Shown piece after piece: positions 5,201-12,489 of a DNA stretch of 12,489 bases. The translations under genes were made by a program, and so were the position numbers. Origin of the DNA: Flavobacteriaceae bacterium UBA2765 (GTDB lineage Bacteria > Bacteroidota > Bacteroidia > Flavobacteriales > Flavobacteriaceae); the NCBI GenBank assembly GCA_002352665.1, contig DEIV01000069.1, positions 1-12,489 of the forward strand. The letters are read 5' to 3'. Below the pieces are notes generated by a model. That model searched no databases. It was not told the origin of the DNA and worked only from the letters and a program-made list of their open reading frames with translations. Within the stretch, counting starts at the first letter, position 1. Each line of letters opens with the position of its first letter.

Positions 5201-6979
5201 TTACATTCTTTCAGGAACTTCAATGCCCAATATTTGGAAAGCACTTTTAATGACTTCACTGGTTTTTTTAGACAATTGTACTCTGAATATTTTTTCTTCC
5301 AACTGCCCACATCCTAAAATTGGAATACTTTGGTAAAAAGAATTGTATTCTTTAACCAGATCATAGGTGTAATTGGCAATAATGGCAGGACTATAATTCT
5401 CTGCAGCCAATTGAATAGTTTCTGGAAATAGAGCCAACTGTTTTAAGACCAATTTTTCTTTTTCATGTAAATTTATGCTTACTACAGTAGAATCGTATTC
5501 AAAGTCCGCTTTCCTTAAAATGGACTGTATTCTGGCATAGGTATATTGAATAAATGGTCCTGTATTGCCATTGAAATCTATGGATTCTTTAGGGTCAAAT
5601 AAAATTCTTTTTTTAGGATCTACTTTTAAAATATGATATTTTAAAGCACCTAAACCTATGGTTTTATATAATGTTTTTTTCTCAGCATCAGTATACCCTT
5701 CTAATTTACCAAGGTCTTCTGAAATTTCTCTCGCTGTAGTAGTCATATCCAACAATAGATCATCAGCATCAACCACTGTTCCTTCTCTAGATTTCATTTT
5801 TCCTGAAGGTAGATCAACCATACCATAACTAAGGTGATATAGATTTCCGGCCCATTCAAAACCTAATTTTTTTAGGATGAGAAACAGTACTTTAAAATGA
5901 TAATCTTGTTCATTCCCTACAGTATAAACCAATCCGCCTACATCGGGATAGTCTTTAATTCTTTGTATGGCAGTACCAATATCTTGAGTCATATAAACAG
6001 CAGTACCATCAGAGCGTAATACTATTTTTTCGTCTAAGCCTTCATCAGTCAAATCTATCCAGACTGAGCCATCATCTTTTTTAAAGAACACTCCCTTTTG
6101 TAAACCATCGGCAACTACATCCTTACCTAATAAATAGGTATTACTTTCATAATAATTCTTATCAAAATTAACCCCTAAAGCCTTATATGTTTGTTCAAAA
6201 CCGTCGTACACCCACTGGTTCATGGTTTTCCATAGTGTAACCACTGTGGTATCACCCGCTTCCCATTTCTGAAGCATTTCCTGAGCTTCAAGTAGAAGGG
6301 GAGCTTGTTTTTTTGCTTGATCTTCACTTAAACCCTTGGCCATTAATGATAGGATCTCTTTTTTATATTCCTGGTCAAATTTCACATAATAATTACCCAC
6401 CAGCTTGTCTCCTTTTAAATGACTACTTTCTGGTGTTTCACCTTGTCCAAATTTTTTATAGGCCAACATACTTTTACAAATATGGATACCTCTATCATTT
6501 ATAATTTGAGTTTTATATACTTTTTTACCTGATGCTTTGATAATTTCTGACACCGAATATCCCAAGAGGTTGTTTCTAATATGACCTAAGTGAAGTGGTT
6601 TATTAGTGTTTGGCGAAGAATATTCAACCATAACCGATTTTTCAATTGGGTTTGGTTTTTCAAAACCAAAATTTTGAAGTGGATAAATAGAATAAAAATG
6701 ATTTAGAAAATAACCATCATTTAAAATAATATTTAAAAACCCCTTTACTACATTAAATCCTTTTGCATCTGTTACCTTTTCAGTAATATATGCACCTAGT
6801 TTATTCCCAATTTCAACAGGATTGCCTTTAATTACCTTTAAAAAAGGGAAAACCACGACGGTAATATCACCATCAAAATCTTTACGAGTAGCCTGAAATT
6901 CAACAGTGTTTATACTAACATTATAAATTTCTTGTATTCCTTTGGTTATAACTTCTTTTAGGGTCTCTTGAATATTCAT
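5201..6979 (-). CDS. argS: Arginyl-tRNA synthetase
   Basis: Class I aminoacyl-tRNA synthetase that charges tRNA-Arg with arginine in the cytosol. The product is 592 aa, normal for the family. Order of domains: N-terminal Add-1 tRNA-recognition domain (about 1-110, with DFDGDITVVVFPFLK); the catalytic Rossmann fold with VEYSSPNTNKPLHLGHIRNN, whose HLGH is the HIGH motif at about 131-134; the Bacteroidetes-like KMSKS variant GKMKSREGTV; and the C-terminal anticodon-binding (DALR) domain with GPFIQYTYARIQSILRKA and the canonical end FQILGIEVPERM. The frame can be opened one codon earlier at a TTG (6980-6982), but ATG 6977-6979 is the natural start. A TAnnTTTG element lies about 20 bases upstream. 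It is the first gene of the minus-strand series. Confidence 0.97.
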   Translation of the reverse strand: MNIQETLKEVITKGIQEIYNVSINTVEFQATRKDFDGDITVVVFPFLKVIKGNPVEIGNKLGAYITEKVTDAKGFNVVKGFLNIILNDGYFLNHFYSIYPLQNFGFEKPNPIEKSVMVEYSSPNTNKPLHLGHIRNNLLGYSVSEIIKASGKKVYKTQIINDRGIHICKSMLAYKKFGQGETPESSHLKGDKLVGNYYVKFDQEYKKEILSLMAKGLSEDQAKKQAPLLLEAQEMLQKWEAGDTTVVTLWKTMNQWVYDGFEQTYKALGVNFDKNYYESNTYLLGKDVVADGLQKGVFFKKDDGSVWIDLTDEGLDEKIVLRSDGTAVYMTQDIGTAIQRIKDYPDVGGLVYTVGNEQDYHFKVLFLILKKLGFEWAGNLYHLSYGMVDLPSGKMKSREGTVVDADDLLLDMTTTAREISEDLGKLEGYTDAEKKTLYKTIGLGALKYHILKVDPKKRILFDPKESIDFNGNTGPFIQYTYARIQSILRKADFEYDSTVVSINLHEKEKLVLKQLALFPETIQLAAENYSPAIIANYTYDLVKEYNSFYQSIPILGCGQLEEKIFRVQLSKKTSEVIKSAFQILGIEVPERM

Positions 6980-6999
6980 CAAAATAAAAAATTAAGCGG

Positions 7000-7007
7000 C
7001 AAAATTA
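7000..7007 (-). promoter_or_regulatory. -7 element upstream of argS
   Basis: On the minus strand TAATTTTG matches TAnnTTTG and ends 20 bases before the argS ATG. No TTG was found at the expected upstream distance. The element overlaps the palindrome at 7005-7020. Confidence 0.45.
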
Positions 7008-7020
7008 ATGAATTCATTAA
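7005..7020. repeat. 16-base perfect palindrome (possible operator)
   Basis: TTAATGAATTCATTAA reads the same on both strands and overlaps the putative argS -7 element. It is centred between argS and the divergent MBL gene. It could be an operator for a dimeric regulator, but AT-rich palindromes of this length also arise by chance. Confidence 0.35.
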
Positions 7021-7166
7021 GTATTTACTACTTTTAAAGCTGATTAATTATAAAGCTTGATTTGGAAGACCAATGAATGAAGTTGAAAAAGTATGTTTTT
7101 TTAATTCATTTTAGTGATTATAAATAAAACATTAGGAAGCATTGTTGATCATTTAACTTAAACAAT
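7021..7166. other. Divergent intergenic space argS / MBL
   Basis: No gene is seen here. I found no good TAnnTTTG element in the plus direction ahead of the MBL leader, so its promoter is unassigned. Confidence 0.5.
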
Positions 7167-7902
7167 ATGCATTTTAAATTATTTAGTTTATTTTTTTTTA
7201 TCGGTATTCTGTAGTTGTACAGGACAAAATATTGAAGAAATATATAAAACGGAAAATTTGATCATTCAAAAATTAAGTGAACACACCTTTGTACATGTTT
7301 CCTATTTAAACACTCAAAAATTTGGTAAAGTAGCTTGTAACGGAATGGTATTTATTGAAGGTAATGAGGCTATTGTTTTTGACACTCCAACAGATGATGA
7401 TGTTTCAATTGAACTTATAAATTGGTTGGAGAATGAAAGAAAATATAAAGTTAAAGGTGTTGTAGCTACGCATTTTCATGTGGATTGTTTAGGAGGGTTG
7501 TCTGTGTTTCATGAGAAGCATATTCCTTCATATGCCAATGCGAAGACCATTGCATTCGCAACCCAAGATAGTGTAACAATGCCAGAAAAAGGTTTTGAAT
7601 CGAAACTGGAGCTTGATTTGGGTGGTCTAAGAATAATCAATTATTTTTTTGGTGAAGGTCATACTAAAGACAATATAGTAAGTTATATTCCTAGTGAAGA
7701 AATTCTTTTTGGTGGGTGTTTAATTAAGGCTGTGGGAGCTCAAAAAGGTAATTTAAATGATGCCAATACAGAAGAATGGTCAAATACAGTTAGAAAAATT
7801 AAAAAGGAATTTCCTAATATAAAATATATTGTTCCCGGACACGGAAAAGTTGGAGGAACAGCATTACTTAATTATACAATAAAGCTATTTGAAAACAAAT
7901 AA
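7167..7902 (+). CDS. Subclass B1 metallo-beta-lactamase-like lipoprotein, leader out of frame at T9
   Basis: Zinc-dependent hydrolase with all B1 ligands. Numbering from the TTG at 7258, Zn1 is H72, H74 and H135 (ATHFHVD; GEGHTKDN). Zn2 is D76, C154 and H195 (HVDCLGG; FGGCLIKA; VPGHGK). K157 three residues after C154, and the GNLNDAN segment, are also B1-like. This makes a periplasmic or lipid-anchored carbapenemase-type enzyme plausible. The continuous frame lacks an ATG, but it is open back to 7162 and encodes a leader end, FLSVFCSCTGQNIEE, with a lipobox-like C-S-C. A matching start (ATG 7167, MHFKLFSLFF) is in another frame, and the run of nine T at 7191-7199 lies between. Losing one T, or gaining two, joins them into a normal signal peptide. 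As written, translation from 7167 stops at 7212-7214. Alternatively a TTG at 7258 gives a leaderless 214-aa protein. The residue after the zinc Asp is Cys (standard position 121). The stop overlaps the next gene by 14 bases. Confidence 0.82.
7191..7199 (+). repeat. Homopolymer run T9 in the MBL leader
   Basis: Nine consecutive T lie exactly where the start codon frame and the lipobox/mature-protein frame part. Such a tract can slip during replication or transcription, and it is also a common site of sequencing error. Confidence 0.75.
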
Positions 7903-8527
7903 AACAAAAGTCAAAAGAACCCCAAAACGCGGGCACTATGATGCAGAGATCATTTACAGTATATTAGATAAGGATTTTATTTGCCAGATTGGTTTTGTTT
8001 ATGACGATTATCCGGTGGTCATTCCTACTATTTATGGTAGAAAAGGAAACACCTTATATTTTCATGGTGCGAGTGTAAGTAGATTATTGGTGACCATGGA
8101 AACAGTACCTGTCTCCATAAATGTTACACAAACAGAAGGTATTGTTTTGGCAAGATCTGCCTTTCATCATTCTTTAAATTATCATTCTGTAACCGTTTTT
8201 GGTCAAGCCTCTTTGGTGACCGATATGGACGAACGAATGGAGGCTTTAAAAGTAATTTCAGATCAAATTATTCCATTAAGATGGGATGAAGTACGTTTGC
8301 CGAATGCTAAAGAGATGAAAGCTACCAAAGTATTGAAACTAGAAATTTCTGAGGCCTCTGCTAAAATCAGAACAGGACCACCAAAAGATGAAAAGGAAGA
8401 TTATGAATTAGACATTTGGGCGGGTGTTTTACCCATAGAAAAACGATTTGGCAAAGCGATAGCAGATCCCGAATTAAAAATGGATTTACCTATTCCAGAC
8501 AGCGTTAAAAACTTAGTAAACAAGTAA
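7889..8527 (+). CDS. NimA-like FMN-binding split-barrel protein (pyridoxamine 5'-phosphate oxidase family)
   Basis: Cytosolic flavin-binding protein of the Pyridox_ox_2/NimA type, 212 aa. This family includes 5-nitroimidazole reductases and many uncharacterised flavin-nucleotide-binding proteins. Visible marks: the start KVKRTPKRGHYDAEIIYSILD (family R-x-P-x-R-G-x-Y-D), strand FICQIGFVYDDYPVVIPTIYGR (30-51), the FMN-site segment LYFHGASVSRLL (56-67), and the later SVTVFGQA....DMDERMEALKVISDQI. The tail with KTRTGPP-like IRTGPPKDEKEDY and WAGVLPI is also typical. The reading frame opens with a TTG (7889) inside the last codons of the MBL gene and has no ATG near the conserved N-terminus. It therefore probably starts at TTG and is translated by coupling with the MBL. 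It is distinct in sequence from the PdxH-like protein at the left end, although the fold is shared. Confidence 0.84.
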   Translation: MKTNKTKVKRTPKRGHYDAEIIYSILDKDFICQIGFVYDDYPVVIPTIYGRKGNTLYFHGASVSRLLVTMETVPVSINVTQTEGIVLARSAFHHSLNYHSVTVFGQASLVTDMDERMEALKVISDQIIPLRWDEVRLPNAKEMKATKVLKLEISEASAKIRTGPPKDEKEDYELDIWAGVLPIEKRFGKAIADPELKMDLPIPDSVKNLVNK

Positions 8528-8677
8528 GGTTATAATTGATAATTCTTTGATAGTAAGCATGGTACAATTTTATAATTTAATATAATATTAAGACCATAAT
8601 GATAGTCAATGGTATGTTTTTTATTTTTAAAACGAACTTAAATTACTGTATTTATCCGCTGTAGCTTGACGCGTGTA

Positions 8678-10036
8678 TTAGTCCAAATAGTATTCATTAT
8701 TCATTTTAGCCACAGTACAATCCCAACCTAATTCGGTTTTGATTTTTGTTTTTAGTGCTTGACTTTGATGAGGTTCTCCATGATTGATAAAAGTTAATGT
8801 TGGAGGTGTAATAAAATGACCTAACCATTCTAATATTTCACTTTGATCGGCATGACCGGAAAAATTATTGATCTTAAATATTTCAGCTTTAATTTTATGG
8901 TATTTACCAAAAAATTTTATTTCTGTATCTCCTGCTAGCAATGCTCTACCTCTTGTTCCTTCAGCTTGATAGCCCACAAGCAGTACACTATTTTTGCGGT
9001 CAGAGATGTATTTATTTAAATAATGCAATACCCTGCCACCGGTAACCATTCCACTTCCTGCTAATACAATTTTAGGATGATTATCATTTACTACTGCTTT
9101 TGATGCGTTTATATCACTTATCAATTGTACTGTAGACAACATACTATTGATATCTTCTGTGGTTAAAGTATGTTCATCCTTATACTTAAAATATACGTTT
9201 GTGGTATTTACGCCCATTGGACTGTCTAAATAGATAGGGATATTAGGCAATTGATTTCTTCGTTTTAATAAACTAAGTAGATAAATAATTTCTTGAGCTC
9301 TTTCTACTGAAAATGTAGGAATAATTAAAATCCCACCTTTACTATACGTATGTAATATATATTTTAACAGCTCATCAATAATTGAAATTTTTTTATGCAT
9401 TCTATTACCATAAGTAGATTCAATGATAAGGTAATCTGCTTTGTCTATATACTTGTATTGATGTAATAGAATAGGCTTAATTCTACCTATATCACCTGAA
9501 AAAACTAAAATTTTACCTTTAACATCTAATATAATAAAAACACTACCTAAAATATGACCACTATTTAAGAACTTGAATTTTAAATCTTCATCAACAATAT
9601 GCCAAATATTTTCTTTATAAGTTTGAAAATGATCTATGGTGTGTTTGGCATCTTCAATAGTGTATAATGGTTTTGCAGGTTTGTGTTTGGTATATTTGTA
9701 CTTATTGGCTCTATGTGCATCTTCTTCTTGAATTTTACCACTATCTAATAATATAATCTCTGTAAGATCTCTAGTAGCGGCGGTACAACAAATTTTACCT
9801 TGATATCCATTTTTTATCAAAACAGGTAAATATCCTGAATGGTCTAAATGAGCATGTGTTAACAATACCAGATCTAAATCCTTCAAATTTATAGGTAGTG
9901 GTTCACGGTTTTTTAAACGTAATTCTTTTAATCCTTGGAACAATCCACAGTCAATCAATATTTTTTTGTAAGCTATTTCTAATAGTATTTTAGAACCGGT
10001 TACAGTGCCTGCCCCTCCTAGAAATGTTAGTTTCAT
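8678..10036 (-). CDS. Beta-CASP metallo-hydrolase (CPSF73/RNase-like MBL-fold protein)
   Basis: Predicted zinc-dependent RNase of the beta-CASP group, 452 aa, cytosolic. The metallo-beta-lactamase core begins with MKLTFLGGAGTVTGS and carries LLTHAHLDHSGYLP, whose HxHxDH occupies 61-66. It continues with the ligand motifs GHILGS and FSGDIG. The inserted beta-CASP domain (about 205-385) includes IIPTFSVERAQEIIYLL, LDSPMG and the glycine-rich LAGSGMVTGGRVLHYL. The C-terminal RMMBL part has NNFSGHADQ and INHGEPHQ. Bacterial and archaeal relatives act as endo- or exoribonucleases in RNA turnover. It lacks the long C-terminal extension of RNase J and the N-terminal KH domains of archaeal CPSF, matching the stand-alone YSH1-type bacterial form. 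It converges with the NimA-like gene and is divergent from the adaptor gene; no partner is evident. Confidence 0.9.
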   Translation of the reverse strand: MKLTFLGGAGTVTGSKILLEIAYKKILIDCGLFQGLKELRLKNREPLPINLKDLDLVLLTHAHLDHSGYLPVLIKNGYQGKICCTAATRDLTEIILLDSGKIQEEDAHRANKYKYTKHKPAKPLYTIEDAKHTIDHFQTYKENIWHIVDEDLKFKFLNSGHILGSVFIILDVKGKILVFSGDIGRIKPILLHQYKYIDKADYLIIESTYGNRMHKKISIIDELLKYILHTYSKGGILIIPTFSVERAQEIIYLLSLLKRRNQLPNIPIYLDSPMGVNTTNVYFKYKDEHTLTTEDINSMLSTVQLISDINASKAVVNDNHPKIVLAGSGMVTGGRVLHYLNKYISDRKNSVLLVGYQAEGTRGRALLAGDTEIKFFGKYHKIKAEIFKINNFSGHADQSEILEWLGHFITPPTLTFINHGEPHQSQALKTKIKTELGWDCTVAKMNNEYYLD

Positions 10037-10166
10037 TTGTTGTGATTTATGCTAAGTTACAGACGTAAGTTAAGTGCAAATTTTAATATTATAGATGATA
10101 TAAATCAGTTATTAGATGGCTTTAATTTAGTAACTTTATGTGTTGAATAATAATATTACCTAAACT

Positions 10167-11282
10167 ATGATTTATCATATAAGTGGTTTAAAGGTTTATT
10201 TATATCAGATTTTTATTTTTTCAATTTTACTATTGTTATGCAGCTCCTGTAGTCAGAATAAAGAAAAAATACGACCACAAAAACGCAATTTATCAGAATC
10301 TGTATACTCTTCAGTGGTAATTCAACCTGACAGTATTTATAAAGTTTATGCGGCTGTTGCTGGAATTTTAGACAAAAATCTAGTGGAAGAAGGTGACCAT
10401 GTTTCAAGAGGAGATGCCTTGATTCAAATTGTAAATAACACGCCAAAACTCAATAACCGGAATGCTAAATTATCTTTAGACTTGGCCAAAGAAAATTATA
10501 AAGGCAATGCCGCAGTCTTATCTGGTATTGAAGAAGAAATAGCAGCGGCAAACTTGAAATTTAAAAATGATTCAATAAATTATGATAGGCAAAAGAATCT
10601 TTGGAATCAAAAGATTGGTTCTAAAGTTGAATTTGATACCAGAAAGCTGAATTATGAACTGTCACAAAACAATTTAGTCCTTTTAAACAGTAAATACAAT
10701 AGAACAAAAAATGAATTACAAACTGCTGTAAAACAAGCTCAAAATAATTATCAAACATCATTAATTAACACTAAAGATTTTACTGTTACTAGTAGAATCA
10801 ACGGAAAAGTATATGCCTTATACAAAAACCATGGTGAAATTATAAACGCTATGGAACCTTTAGCATCTGTGGGTAGTGCCACTGTTTTTATTATTGAAAT
10901 GTTGGTAGATGAGGTTGATATCGTTAGTGTTATTATAGATCAAGAAGTCATAGTTACGTTAGATGCCTATAATGGTAAGGTATTTAGAGGTAATGTAACT
11001 AAAATATTGCCTAAAAAGGATGAACGGAACCAGACCTTTAAAGTGGAGGCACTATTTGATCTTGCACCTCAGGTTTTATATCCCGGACTATCGGGAGAAG
11101 CCAATATTATTATTGCAAAAAAAGATAGCGTATTGACCATACCAAAAGAATACCTTACGAATGAAAATATGGTAAAAACAAAGGATGGTTTGACCAAGGT
11201 AACGATAGGATTAGAAAATCTAGAATATGTTGAAATTCTTTCTGGTATACATGAGCAAACGTTTATTTACAAACCGGAATAA
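10167..11282 (+). CDS. Periplasmic adaptor (HlyD/MacA-type membrane fusion) lipoprotein
   Basis: Adaptor subunit of a tripartite exporter, 371 aa, predicted as a lipoprotein: a hydrophobic leader ends in LLLLCSSC with lipidation likely at C28. Layout: a lipoyl/barrel-sandwich half (about 60-90: AAVAGILDKNLVEEGDHVSRGDALIQI), a long coiled-coil hairpin (about 93-200, rich in K/N/E/Q), and the second lipoyl half (VTSRINGKVYALYKNHGEIINAMEPLASVGS). A beta-barrel domain follows (VDEVDIVSVIIDQEVIVTLDAYNGKVFRGNVTKI) and then a membrane-proximal domain (YPGLSGEANIIIAKKDSVLTIPKEYL). This is the standard RND/MacA adaptor order, at a normal length. Its stop overlaps the permease start by one base, so the two work together, more like a MacAB/LolCE-type ABC system than an RND pump. 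No outer-membrane channel gene is in the window. Confidence 0.88.
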   Translation: MIYHISGLKVYLYQIFIFSILLLLCSSCSQNKEKIRPQKRNLSESVYSSVVIQPDSIYKVYAAVAGILDKNLVEEGDHVSRGDALIQIVNNTPKLNNRNAKLSLDLAKENYKGNAAVLSGIEEEIAAANLKFKNDSINYDRQKNLWNQKIGSKVEFDTRKLNYELSQNNLVLLNSKYNRTKNELQTAVKQAQNNYQTSLINTKDFTVTSRINGKVYALYKNHGEIINAMEPLASVGSATVFIIEMLVDEVDIVSVIIDQEVIVTLDAYNGKVFRGNVTKILPKKDERNQTFKVEALFDLAPQVLYPGLSGEANIIIAKKDSVLTIPKEYLTNENMVKTKDGLTKVTIGLENLEYVEILSGIHEQTFIYKPE

Positions 11283-12489
11283 TGCCAAATTGGGGCGTCA
11301 TATTGAATATAGCTAAAACACATTTGCTCACTAAGATAAAGCAAACAGTTACTGCCGCCTTAGGGGTAACATTTGGTATAGGTGCTTACATTACTTTAGT
11401 GAGTTTTATGACAGGTCTAAATGGTATGCTAGATGATTTAATTCTCAATCAAACACCTCATATTCATATCTATAATGAGATAGAACCTTCAAAAAACCAG
11501 CCAACTGATTTATATGATGAGTTTAAAAACAGCTTTAATGTTGTGCATTCTATTAAACCAAAATTAAGTCAGCGAAAAATTCATAATGCTTTTCCTATTA
11601 TTGATTATTTAAAAGAAGATGAAAATGTACGTGGAGCAATTCCGCAAATTAAGACCCAAATATTTTACATAGCAGGTTCTATAGAATTAGGGGGCAATTT
11701 AACAGGAATATATCCTCTAGAAGAGGCCAAGCTATTTAACTTTAAGGACTACATCATAAAAGGTTCTCCTGAAGCCTTACAAAATGCGAATAATGGTATT
11801 TTATTAGGGTCAGGTATTGCAAAAAAAATGTCTTTAGATATTGGCGATCGTATACAAATAAGTACGATAAAAGGTCATATTTTTCCACTTAGAATAGTGG
11901 GTATTTACCAGAGTGGAATGGCGGATCTTGATGCCATACAAAGTTTTGTAAACGTTAAAACCTTACAACGCATTTTGGGTGAAGCTGAGAATTATGCTAC
12001 AGATATTAATGTAAAGCTACATGATATTGATATTGCAATTGATATGTCTAAAAAAATTGAAAAACAATTTCATGTAAAAGCCGTAGATATTAATACAGCT
12101 AATGCTCAATTTGAAACAGGAACAACCATTAGAAATTTAATTACTTATGCCGTTTCAATTACTTTATTGATTGTTGCTGGTTTTGGTATATATAACATTT
12201 TAAATATGCTGATTTATGAGAAAATGAATGATATTGCTATTCTAAAAGCAACCGGATTTTCGGGTAAAGATGTACAGCTAATTTTTATGAGTCAAGCTAT
12301 TATTATTGGTATAGCCGGAGGTATTTTAGGTCTGCTTATCGGATTTATATTTACTAGTATTATTAGCACCATACCTTTTGCAACTGATGCCTTACCAACC
12401 ATTGAAACTTATCCTATTAATTTTAATGTATGGTTTTATGTTATCGGAATTGTGTTTGCCATGATATCTACTTTTTTTGCAGGGTATTT
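11282..12489 (+). CDS. ABC transporter permease, MacB/LolC-E (FtsX) type, partial
   Basis: N-terminal 402 aa of an inner-membrane ABC permease; the frame is open to the window edge. The start MPNWGVILNIAKTHLLTKIK leads into transmembrane segment 1 (about 20-46: TVTAALGVTFGIGAYITLVSFM). A large periplasmic MacB-PCD-type domain follows (about 48-275), with TPHIHIYNE, the GAIPQI strand and ILLGSGIAKKMSLDIGDRIQIST. Then comes the FtsX core: LITYAVSITLLIVAGFGIYNILNML (about 285-309), the conserved cytoplasmic coupling stretch EKMNDIAILKATGFSGKDV, and the next segment IIIGIAGGILGLLIGFIFTSII. A last segment begins near the end. Such permeases, with a separate LolD-like ATPase, pull lipoproteins or small molecules from the membrane. 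There is no ATPase domain in the visible part. The TAATG overlap with the adaptor gene indicates translational coupling. Confidence 0.88.
   Translation, partial: MPNWGVILNIAKTHLLTKIKQTVTAALGVTFGIGAYITLVSFMTGLNGMLDDLILNQTPHIHIYNEIEPSKNQPTDLYDEFKNSFNVVHSIKPKLSQRKIHNAFPIIDYLKEDENVRGAIPQIKTQIFYIAGSIELGGNLTGIYPLEEAKLFNFKDYIIKGSPEALQNANNGILLGSGIAKKMSLDIGDRIQISTIKGHIFPLRIVGIYQSGMADLDAIQSFVNVKTLQRILGEAENYATDINVKLHDIDIAIDMSKKIEKQFHVKAVDINTANAQFETGTTIRNLITYAVSITLLIVAGFGIYNILNMLIYEKMNDIAILKATGFSGKDVQLIFMSQAIIIGIAGGILGLLIGFIFTSIISTIPFATDALPTIETYPINFNVWFYVIGIVFAMISTFFAGY

Noticed and set aside
6313..6504. Plus-strand 63-codon frame inside argS
   Set aside because: It is a shadow of the argS coding sequence on the other strand.
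8593..8630. ACCAT/ATGGT stem followed by T-rich sequence between the convergent NimA-like and beta-CASP genes
   Set aside because: A 5-bp AT-rich stem with an 11-base loop is too weak to call a terminator.
10037..10166. TAnnTTTG-like motifs in the divergent beta-CASP/adaptor space
   Set aside because: The best matches have a wrong spacing (TAAAATTTG) or a mismatch (TAACTTTA) and no TTG partner.
10213..10446. Minus-strand 77-codon frame inside the adaptor gene
   Set aside because: It is antisense to a well-supported HlyD-type protein.

Overview
The window looks like chromosomal DNA of a flavobacterium-type Bacteroidetes. It is strongly AT-rich, purine-rich Shine-Dalgarno sites are not obvious, and several starts carry the Bacteroidetes -7 element TAnnTTTG at the right distance. 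ArgRS has the variant KMSKS loop MKSREGTV, and the exported proteins are short-leader lipoproteins ending in SCS/SCT/GCT. No phage, insertion sequence, CRISPR array, rRNA or tRNA was seen.

Layout. 28-621 (+): a PdxH-family flavoprotein. 622-1804: an accessory patch holding a decayed second copy of a hydrolase tail (752 to about 940, minus strand), a parDE toxin-antitoxin pair with its own promoter (1058-1662, +) in which parE is broken by a one-base frameshift, and GC-rich hairpins (1663-1726). 1805-6979 (all minus strand): in order of transcription argS, an EamA/DMT exporter, a WYL-type transcription factor, a lipoprotein with an ABM-like domain, a GyrI-like ligand-binding protein and an alpha/beta hydrolase. 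7167-8527 (+): a subclass B1 metallo-beta-lactamase-like protein whose leader is out of frame at a run of nine T, overlapped by a NimA-like FMN protein. 8678-10036 (minus): a beta-CASP metallo-hydrolase. 10167 to the end (+): a periplasmic adaptor lipoprotein and the start of a MacB/LolC-type permease, overlapping by one base.

How they fit together. argS is the only clear housekeeping gene. The WYL regulator and the three genes behind it look like a small-molecule sensing or detoxification module: regulator, ligand-binding fold, ABM fold and hydrolase, with the last two coupled by a TAATG overlap. The B1 MBL and NimA-like pair are two protein families known from drug resistance in a coupled arrangement. 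The adaptor-permease pair is the left part of a tripartite ABC exporter or lipoprotein-release-like system whose ATPase must lie outside the window.

The most notable points are the duplicated hydrolase tails on either side of parDE, the toxin frameshift beside an intact antitoxin, and the homopolymer frameshift in the MBL leader. I do not see a convincing new multi-gene defence or mobile system. All functions are read from sequence motifs by eye, without database searches.
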